Translations under genes and position numbers: made by a program | Shown: one piece after another, positions 1 through 5,081 of the stretch | How positions within the stretch are numbered: the first letter of the stretch is position 1 | Layout of the letters: each line of letters begins with the position of its first letter | Source: an uncultured Acidimicrobiales bacterium | GTDB taxonomy: Bacteria; Actinomycetota; Acidimicrobiia; Acidimicrobiales; UBA10347 | Length of the DNA stretch: 10,620 bases | Assembly: GCA_937942965.1 (NCBI GenBank) | Contig: CALDGN010000282.1 | Coordinates: forward strand, 1 to 10,620 | Direction of reading: 5' to 3' | Notes under the pieces: generated by a model | Seen by the model: the letters and a program-made list of their open reading frames with translations, nothing else | What the model was told of the DNA's origin: nothing | Database searches by the model: none

Positions 1-15
1 GCAGGAGCCCGCTGA
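1..15 (+). CDS. 3' end of an upstream CDS (partial, tentative)
   Basis: The reading frame beginning at base 1 encodes Ala-Gly-Ala-Arg and then TGA at 13-15. That TGA shares one base with the glcF ATG at 15-17. A one-base stop/start overlap is typical of translationally coupled genes, and glcF is usually preceded by the FAD-binding subunits glcD/glcE, so this is probably the tail of such a subunit. Only four codons are visible, so neither the frame nor the identity can be proved from this window. Confidence 0.35.
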   Translation, partial: AGAR

Positions 16-1178
16 TGGACCTCAAACTCGACGCCGACGATCTCAACACCTGCGTGCAATGCGGGCTGTGTCTGCCGCACTGTCCGACCTTCCGGGTCAC
101 CGGCGACGAAACCATGTCGCCTCGGGGTCGGATCAAGCTGATGCGCGAGGTGCAGGACAACGATGCCCCCGTCACCGACGAGGTCATCGACGCATTTGCC
201 ACCTGTGTGCAGTGCCGCGGCTGTGAACCGGCCTGTCCAAGCAACGTGCCGTACGGCCACTTGATGGAACAGGCACGCGAGACGCTGGTTGACGCCGGCA
301 AGCTCACGCCTGCCTGGCAACAAGCTGCACTCAAGCCGTTGGCCCATCCGAATCTGTTGCGGGCCGGCACCGCAGCGTTGGCGGTTGCCAACAAGGTCGG
401 CCTCGTGCCGAAGCGGCTCGGGCTCCCCGATGACATTCCTTTCCGTCAAGCGCCGCTCGTCGCCTCGGGCGACGACGTGTGGATGTTCACCGGCTGCGTC
501 ATGGACGCCTGGCAGCGAGATGTCCACCAGGCCACCCAACGAGTGATCGAGGCCGCCGGCTTCGGCGTGCGGCCGACCAGCGATCTCGCGCCGTGCTGCG
601 GGGCGCTTCAGGCACACGCCGGAATGGGCGACGAGGCTCGCGCCCGAGCATCGCAACTGATCGAGGCCTTGAGTCAAGGCGACGCCGCTACGCGTCCGAT
701 CCTGGTCAACTCCGCCGGCTGTGGCGCTGCGATGAAGGACTACGGCCATCTACTCGGGACCGATGAGGCTCAGGCGTTCTCCGAGCGCGTCTTCGACGTC
801 AGCGAGTTCCTGGCCGACCACGTCGAGGCATTGCCTCAAGTCGAGCCACTCGATCTACGGGTTGCCGTGCAAGACCCGTGCCACCTGCGCCATGTGCAGC
901 GGGTCCACGAGGCCACCCGGACCGTGCTGCGTCCGTTCGTACGGGAACTCGTCGAACTGAATGACGACGGCCTGTGCTGCGGCGCTGGCGGCGCCTACTC
1001 GGTGCTGCAGCCCGAGATGGCCGGCCAGATTCGTGACCGCAAGGTCGCTGCGATCGACCAGGTCACGCCCGACGCAGTGGCGAGTGCGAACCCAGGCTGT
1101 TCGATGCATCTGGCGCAAGCTGGGGTACCGACCGTGCACCCGATGACGCTGGTTGACCAGGCAATCTCCAAAGTTTGA
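15..1178 (+). CDS. glcF: Glycolate oxidase iron-sulfur subunit (GlcF-type (Fe-S)-binding protein)
   Basis: This is probably the electron-transfer subunit of a membrane-associated glycolate (or related 2-hydroxyacid) dehydrogenase, passing electrons from the flavin subunits toward the respiratory chain. The 387-residue protein has two ferredoxin-like 4Fe-4S motifs. The first is Cys13/16/19/23, followed by Pro; the second is Cys64/67/70/74, also followed by Pro. Two cysteine-rich CCG domains follow, with Cys-Cys-Gly at 194-196 and 321-323 and extra conserved cysteines at Cys236, Cys289 and Cys362. This order and length fit GlcF. The ATG at 15 has a good Shine-Dalgarno (GGAG at 4-7, seven bases away) and overlaps the preceding stop by one base, suggesting a glcDEF-like operon entering from the left. 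Related families with the same domains (LutA/LldE, GlpC) cannot be fully excluded without the upstream subunits, but two N-terminal ferredoxin motifs plus two CCG domains favour GlcF. Confidence 0.85.
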   Translation: MDLKLDADDLNTCVQCGLCLPHCPTFRVTGDETMSPRGRIKLMREVQDNDAPVTDEVIDAFATCVQCRGCEPACPSNVPYGHLMEQARETLVDAGKLTPAWQQAALKPLAHPNLLRAGTAALAVANKVGLVPKRLGLPDDIPFRQAPLVASGDDVWMFTGCVMDAWQRDVHQATQRVIEAAGFGVRPTSDLAPCCGALQAHAGMGDEARARASQLIEALSQGDAATRPILVNSAGCGAAMKDYGHLLGTDEAQAFSERVFDVSEFLADHVEALPQVEPLDLRVAVQDPCHLRHVQRVHEATRTVLRPFVRELVELNDDGLCCGAGGAYSVLQPEMAGQIRDRKVAAIDQVTPDAVASANPGCSMHLAQAGVPTVHPMTLVDQAISKV

Positions 1179-1277
1179 GAAGAAAATCTTCCCGAACTCC
1201 TCAACAAGGGATAGGCCGTGCCGACTAATACATCAGCGGCTTGGCTTCAGCCCCCCGGCCGCAGAACAAAAAACACA

Positions 1278-1374
1278 GATGATCGGCCATCATGTCCCCT
1301 CCTGATGACCATCTCTCTCACAAGAACCCTCGGCCTACGATCCCCCCTCCACCGGCCGGGGGTTCTTTCTTTTT
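1278..1374 (+). ncRNA. 6C-like small RNA (two C-rich-loop hairpins)
   Basis: Two consecutive stem-loops carry C-rich loops in the gap between glcF and the convergent dioxygenase gene. Hairpin 1 (1281-1313) pairs GAT/ATC, GG/CC and CATCA/TGATG, with one bulge and one C-A mismatch. Its ten-base loop at 1293-1302 is TGTCCCCTCC. Hairpin 2 (1323-1366) has a 13-bp stem and an 18-base loop containing CCCCCCTCC, then a T-rich tail. Two hairpins with at least six C residues in each loop, ending in an intrinsic terminator, is the definition of the actinobacterial 6C RNA motif. In mycobacteria the C-rich loops are reported to base-pair with target mRNAs. The 3' end is well placed by the T-tract. The 5' end is a guess; an A-rich single-stranded stretch at 1265-1276 may belong to the RNA, and I see no convincing promoter. 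It could be merely the 3' UTR of glcF, but the first hairpin would then be unexplained. Confidence 0.72.
1323..1374 (+). terminator. Rho-independent terminator (second hairpin of the 6C-like RNA)
   Basis: AGAACCCTCGGCC at 1323-1335 pairs with GGCCGGGGGTTCT at 1354-1366, giving 13 base pairs with one G-U in RNA. TTTCTTTTT (1366-1374) follows at once on the plus strand. It ends the small RNA and can also stop read-through from glcF. In the minus direction the bases after the stem are not a T-tract, so it is a poor terminator for the convergent dioxygenase gene. Confidence 0.85.
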
Positions 1375-1425
1375 CCAATGGGGTCGCAGCCAAAACGTTG
1401 CACCTGGCTTGACGACAGGGTCCGC

Positions 1426-2040
1426 CTAGGACGGTGACGCTCGCCAGACCAGTTGGAGAGCAGGGCGCTCGGACGTCGAATCGTTGCGAGTGCCCGAATG
1501 CAGCACATGTCCGGAGAAGACGAACGCGGTTCCGGCCGAACCGAGCAGTCGGATCTCGTCGTGATGGCGATCGAGTGAGCCAGAGCGTCGTTGGAGATCC
1601 ACCCGTCGGTGGCTTCCGGGGACCAACCTCGTCGACCCGTTGTGCTCGGTGAAGTCGACCAGCGCAACGATCGCGGTTGCAACGGTGTCCGGACCATGAC
1701 CGAGCTTGGGAATATCGTCGGCATGGAGTCTCTGCGCCCCGAATCCGGGCTGGGGTGAGCGGAACGAGACCTCGAAGGCCTCGAACCTCGTCCCGATGAT
1801 TGCGGCAACTTCGTCGAGCAGCGCCCGACGTTGCACGATCGCATCGATGACCGGGCTGCGCTCGACGAGATCGAAGAGATGCCGGGTGCCGTGTGCAACC
1901 TTGTCCCGAAGGTGCCGATCGGGCTCGGGGAGCAAGAGCAATCGCTCGCACTCGGATTGCACCGACGCAACGTCATCGGCCGAAAGCAGACCGTCGACCG
2001 CGCCGAAACCACGGCTCTCGTCGTAGTTCAGCTGCGGCAT
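1426..2040 (-). CDS. Phytanoyl-CoA dioxygenase (PhyH) family protein
   Basis: This is a predicted non-heme Fe(II)/2-oxoglutarate-dependent oxygenase of 204 residues; the substrate is unknown. The iron-binding facial triad is visible as His106-X-Asp108 (in LHADD) and His181 (in HSGTRN). Arg192, some ten residues after the distal histidine, is the expected 2-oxoglutarate-binding arginine. The segment around residues 123-145 (ALVDFTEHNGSTRLVPGSH) is the usual PhyH pattern of a strand followed by N-G-x-x-x-x-x-P-G-S-H. At 204 residues it is somewhat short for the family but has both halves of the metal site. The ATG at 2040 lies 13 bases past the stop of the selenoprotein gene and has no obvious Shine-Dalgarno, so it probably depends on translation of that gene. 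The linkage suggests a shared pathway with the selenoprotein and thioredoxin fusion, but this is inference. Confidence 0.8.
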   Translation of the reverse strand: MPQLNYDESRGFGAVDGLLSADDVASVQSECERLLLLPEPDRHLRDKVAHGTRHLFDLVERSPVIDAIVQRRALLDEVAAIIGTRFEAFEVSFRSPQPGFGAQRLHADDIPKLGHGPDTVATAIVALVDFTEHNGSTRLVPGSHRRVDLQRRSGSLDRHHDEIRLLGSAGTAFVFSGHVLHSGTRNDSTSERPALQLVWRASPS

Positions 2041-2053
2041 GTCTGGCGCAGCG

Positions 2054-2566
2054 CTAGCCGGTGATCTTGGCGATCAGGGCATCGACGGCGTCGTCCGCGA
2101 GGGCGATCATCTCGTCATCGGTGCGGTCCTGGATCGGGTGCGCCACGAACAGTCGAGCAGCGTCGAAGCCGAGCGCTGTTGCCTGGGCCTCGGCGGCGCT
2201 GACGAACGGATCGCTGGCGACGAAGACACCGGGGACACCGCGGCGTTCGAGATCGGTGATGTCATGCACACTGCATGACGTGCAGCTACCTCAATCAGCG
2301 AGGGCTTCGATCACGGCATCGCACTCGGTGGCGATCTCGTGGCGAAGGTCGACGGGCGCCGGCTTGGTGAACGTCGGTTTGCGGTAGCGCTTGACGTTCG
2401 CGTCGAGTGCGCCGAGGCGCTCCTCGACACGGTTCAGGAACACGTCGCCGCGTGGTTTCGAGATGTCGAGCAGCCCCACGGTCAGTCCAGCGAGGGACTC
2501 GGGTCGAGTCGCTCGCTCGATGATCGCAGGCGTGGACTCATTGGTCGGATCGAGAACGGTCGTCAT
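2054..2566 (-). CDS. UGSC-family selenoprotein (in-frame TGA read as selenocysteine)
   Basis: One reading frame runs from ATG at 2566 to TAG at 2056-2054 with a single in-frame TGA at 2293-2291, giving 170 residues with Sec at position 92. The TGA is followed directly by Gly-Ser-Cys-Thr-Ser-Cys, so the motif is U92-G-S-C95-x-x-C98. This is the signature of the UGSC (seleno)protein family, first recognised in marine metagenomes and of unknown function. The downstream part (VASDPFVSAAEAQATALGF, then an HPI segment) continues as one coherent domain, arguing against two unrelated genes. A hairpin suited to be a bacterial SECIS lies just after the TGA. The start is strongly supported: AAGGAG at 2575-2580 sits eight bases upstream, and the ATG overlaps the thioredoxin-fusion stop as ATGA. 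The U-x-x-C redox-type motif implies thiol/selenol chemistry. The alternative is a gene broken by a nonsense mutation, or a Cys-homologue organism lacking Sec machinery. The selA/B/C/D genes are not in the window. Confidence 0.85.
2261..2293 (-). promoter_or_regulatory. Candidate bacterial SECIS element with its UGA codon
   Basis: On the coding (minus) strand the TGA at 2293-2291 is followed by 11 bases and then a perfect 8-bp stem. GTCATGCA at 2279-2272 pairs with TGCATGAC at 2268-2261 around the loop GTG (2271-2269). The apical loop starts 19 bases after the TGA, has three bases and begins with G. These values fall within the described bacterial SECIS pattern (loop 3-14 bases with a G in its first two positions, 16-37 bases from UGA, upper stem 4-16 bp). 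The hairpin lies within coding sequence, as is normal for bacteria, where SelB binds it. SelB binding itself is inference. Confidence 0.75.
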
Positions 2567-4005
2567 GGCGTGATCTCCTTGGTGACTGGAACACTACCCG
2601 CGGGCCCACTCACCCAACCAGCGAAGACCGACGAGAACAGCCCGGCCGGCCCGCCAGCGTGTGCGATGTGCAACCCGCCGGGGCGGAACTTCGGCAGCTC
2701 GAGTCCGGCGAATCCTTCGGGGATGCCCTCTTCGATGCCGCCGACGCCAGCGATGATGTCGTCGGCTTGCACCATGAGCCGAGCTTCGAGCTCGGTTCGG
2801 AACTTCACGCGATCCCAACCTGCGTCGACGAAGCGTGCCATGTGCTCAGGGCTGATCACGAGCAGCGCATCGATACCGGCGATCATGCGCGGGTGATGCG
2901 TCGTCAGTAGGCACTGCGCGAACGACTCGACGAGCGATTCGGCCGACCGTGACTTCTGGTCAACGATGAGCCGAGGCCCCTCGGTGCAGATCGCAGTGAG
3001 CGCATTGACGCCAGCATCGATGCCTCGCTCTTGGGCGAGCGAGATCCACGGCATGCCCTCTTCGTCTTCGGGGAACGCGAAGCCGAGCTTGGTCAAGCTG
3101 CCGTGGGCGGCGCGGTCAACCTCGCCTGGACGACCACCGCCGACGTTACGGACGGTGAGCTGCACGGCGCGCCCGATCGTGAGGTTGGCTCGGTTGCCCT
3201 GGCCGAGCGCATTGATCCCGGCGTTCATCCCGATCTCGTTCCGGATCGGGCCGTTGACCACGAAGACCGGGCCGACGCTCATCGTCGTTGCGAGCAAGCC
3301 GTGCATGTTGAACTCGTCGGTGCAGACGGCTTCGAGGCCAGCCAACACGACCGGCAGGTACTCGGGTTTGCAGCCTGCCATCACCGCATTAACCGCAACC
3401 TTCTCGACCGTGACTTCGATGAGATCGGGCGGCACGATCGCCACGACGTCATCAGGGGAGCGGGTCGTACCTTCGAGCATGCGCAGCACCCGCTCTGGCG
3501 TGGGCGGAATCAGCGGCAAGCCATCGGACCAGCCTCGGTCGAACATCGCCTCGAAGTCATCTTCGAGCGAAGCGAACTCCACTCGACGCGCAGCGAGCCC
3601 GTCGCTGCCGAAGCGAGCCTGGAGTGCGTCGGCGTGTGCTGGGTCGACATTGAGTGATCCGCAGCCGGGGCGATGCTCGGGCAAGGTGATGCCGAGCTCG
3701 ATGTTGCCGGTGAATGCCTGCCACTGATCCCGGCTCCAGCCGACGATCCGTTCTTCTTCGACACCGCTGGCGCCGACTCGCATGAGCGTCGGGACGGTCT
3801 CGATGTCGTGATGCCAGGACACCGTCAGGTCGGTGTCGTCGACCGCGCTCACCGATTCTGGGAACGACGTGTCGTCTTGGGTGTAGACGGTCAGCGGTTC
3901 ATCGCCGCCGGCGAGGACCCCGAGGACAGGGTCGACGAGTTCGCAGGTGGGGCAGTCTCGCTTCACGAATGCGACGAGCCCGGCAGGAAGTGGTGGTCGT
4001 GTCAC
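2563..4005 (-). CDS. Thioredoxin-domain fusion protein linked to the UGSC selenoprotein
   Basis: With the GTG at 4005 the protein has 480 residues. Residues 8-105 look like a thioredoxin fold: a strand (GLVAFVKRD), the redox motif Cys18-Pro-Thr-Cys21, and the cis-proline segment Val-Pro-Thr at 71-73. A linker with Pro-Gly-Cys115-Gly-Ser follows. From about residue 150 there is a large, well-conserved-looking domain beginning near GWSDGLPLIPPTPERV (158) and rich in Gly/Asn segments (MAGCKPEYLPVVLAG, NEIGMNAGINALGQGNRAN, LTVRNVGGGRPGE). I know this type of protein only as a frequent neighbour of UGSC proteins and cannot name its activity. The stop at 2565-2563 overlaps the selenoprotein ATG by four bases (ATGA), so the two products are probably made together; the CPTC site is a plausible reductant of Sec92. 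A longer start, GTG at 4059, would overlap the nuclease gene by 19 bases and add 18 atypical residues, so 4005 is preferred, although neither has a clear Shine-Dalgarno. Confidence 0.75.
   Translation of the reverse strand: MTRPPLPAGLVAFVKRDCPTCELVDPVLGVLAGGDEPLTVYTQDDTSFPESVSAVDDTDLTVSWHHDIETVPTLMRVGASGVEEERIVGWSRDQWQAFTGNIELGITLPEHRPGCGSLNVDPAHADALQARFGSDGLAARRVEFASLEDDFEAMFDRGWSDGLPLIPPTPERVLRMLEGTTRSPDDVVAIVPPDLIEVTVEKVAVNAVMAGCKPEYLPVVLAGLEAVCTDEFNMHGLLATTMSVGPVFVVNGPIRNEIGMNAGINALGQGNRANLTIGRAVQLTVRNVGGGRPGEVDRAAHGSLTKLGFAFPEDEEGMPWISLAQERGIDAGVNALTAICTEGPRLIVDQKSRSAESLVESFAQCLLTTHHPRMIAGIDALLVISPEHMARFVDAGWDRVKFRTELEARLMVQADDIIAGVGGIEEGIPEGFAGLELPKFRPGGLHIAHAGGPAGLFSSVFAGWVSGPAGSVPVTKEITP
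2575..2580 (-). promoter_or_regulatory. Shine-Dalgarno of the selenoprotein gene
   Basis: AAGGAG on the minus strand lies eight bases before ATG 2566, inside the last codons of the thioredoxin fusion gene. It is one of the best ribosome sites in the window and fixes the selenoprotein start, although that gene also overlaps the preceding stop. Confidence 0.75.
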
Positions 4006-4040
4006 GCCGACGAGTATTGCAGTCGGCGTCTGGCTGCGAG

Positions 4041-5057
4041 CTACTCGGAGTAGCTCCACTCATCGACGAACAAGCCGTTGGCATCGACCAGGAACGCGGT
4101 GTCGCCGCTGTTGTTCCACACCGGGTCGAACGCGCACCAAAACAAATCGACGTTCTCGTCGTTGTCATCCCACTCGCAACCCGAGCCGATGCGGACGAAA
4201 TCGTCGGCGGCGAGCACGAAGCCGTCCGGGAACTCGTAGCGGTGGCGGGTCGATTCGTCTCGGATGCCCCACCCGGTCATGTCCACCGGCGTCGCGCCGA
4301 GGTTCGCAATCTCGATCCACTCGCCGTTCGGGTTGAAGTCGTCGCGGCCACGGGCGTCGGGGCGCAGGTCGAGGATGACCAGATCGGCATCGGCATCACA
4401 GGCAGTCCACAGGCCGCGCCCAGCTGCCTTGGCCTCGGTCTGGGCTTGGGCGATGAGCGCTCCATGCGGTCCGCCATCGGAGAGCGCGAGCGCCGCGCCC
4501 GCTTCGACCATGGCGAGGTTAAGCAGCACATCGCCGGCCCAGACGTTCGAAATCTGGCGCCCGAAGCCACCATCTTCGGTCTCGACGATCTCGACCAGAA
4601 TCTGCTGGCCGGCGATGAGATCCTGCAGCACGAGTCGTGCGTTGCTGCCAAAGCACGCCTCGGCTTCGGGGGCGTTGAGGCCAAGCAGCCGGACTTCGGC
4701 CCGGGTGATATCGGCTGGCGGCGCGTCGATCCACTCGACATCGAAACTGTCACCGTCGGCCAAGCGGCTCGCAGTCGCTCGCAGCGCTGCTGGCGGCGGC
4801 GTTGGCGATGGAAGCGTCCCGGTTCCGACGTCTGTCGGCGTCACCGTCGAAGTTGACGCCGGGGGAGCGGTCGGGCTCGCTCCGGGCTCGGCTGTCGGCG
4901 TGACCGGAACGGACGTCGCCGGAGCGAGCGTGGGTGCCGCTGCCGGGGCGTCGGTTGTGGTCTCGACCCGTCCGTCGTTCCACGGCTGGCGCGCCCAGAG
5001 CAAAAATGCCGTCGCCGCCGCAAGAGCGACGGCGAAGACAAAGAGTTTGCGTTTCAT
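4041..5057 (-). CDS. Exported thermonuclease (SNase) with C-terminal lamin-tail domain
   Basis: This is a predicted extracellular or membrane-anchored Ca-dependent nuclease of 338 residues. It starts MKRK and then has a hydrophobic stretch at about 5-21 with no cysteine lipobox, so it is either a signal peptide or an N-terminal anchor. A Pro/Thr/Ala-rich linker covers about 30-90. The SNase domain spans about 92-220. Counterparts of the staphylococcal catalytic residues are Asp103 (D21), Arg123 (R35), Glu131 (E43) and Arg167 (R87), while the second calcium ligand (D40) is Asn128. Residues about 225-336 form a lamin-tail domain (GEWIEIANLG, VDMTGWGIRDES, WNNSGDTAFLVDANG), a beta-sandwich often attached to secreted nucleases. 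The ATG lies 24 bases after the stop of the DivIVA-like gene, so the two are probably cotranscribed. The Asn substitution may alter metal affinity; the other active-site residues suggest it is functional. Confidence 0.85.
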   Translation of the reverse strand: MKRKLFVFAVALAAATAFLLWARQPWNDGRVETTTDAPAAAPTLAPATSVPVTPTAEPGASPTAPPASTSTVTPTDVGTGTLPSPTPPPAALRATASRLADGDSFDVEWIDAPPADITRAEVRLLGLNAPEAEACFGSNARLVLQDLIAGQQILVEIVETEDGGFGRQISNVWAGDVLLNLAMVEAGAALALSDGGPHGALIAQAQTEAKAAGRGLWTACDADADLVILDLRPDARGRDDFNPNGEWIEIANLGATPVDMTGWGIRDESTRHRYEFPDGFVLAADDFVRIGSGCEWDDNDENVDLFWCAFDPVWNNSGDTAFLVDANGLFVDEWSYSE

Positions 5058-5081
5058 CGATGCGGCCCGCAGGCCACCCGA

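Noticed and set aside
1179..1191. Terminator directly after glcF (GAAGA/TCTTC hairpin)
   Set aside because: It has only five base pairs and no T-tract; the strong terminator is at 1323-1374.
1281..1304. Leader peptide (ATG at 1281 area, MIGHHVPS) with attenuator
   Set aside because: No plus-strand gene lies downstream for 6 kb, and the sequence is explained better as the first hairpin of the 6C-like RNA.
1247..2012. Long minus-strand ORFs of 234 and 225 residues
   Set aside because: They overlap the dioxygenase gene in other frames, have biased Arg/Ser/Pro composition and no recognisable motifs.
2054..2269. Separate 71-residue gene starting at GTG 2269
   Set aside because: It is in the same frame as the upstream 91-residue ORF, its start lies in the SECIS-like loop with no ribosome site, and the UGSC motif lies before it. 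It is the C-terminal part of the selenoprotein.
2291..2566. Pseudogene caused by a nonsense mutation
   Set aside because: The TGA lies exactly at the family's Sec position and is followed by a hairpin with correct SECIS spacing; the remaining frame is intact.
2966..3727. Plus-strand ORF of 253 residues
   Set aside because: It is antisense to the thioredoxin fusion gene; Ser/Pro/Arg-rich composition marks it as a GC-rich shadow.
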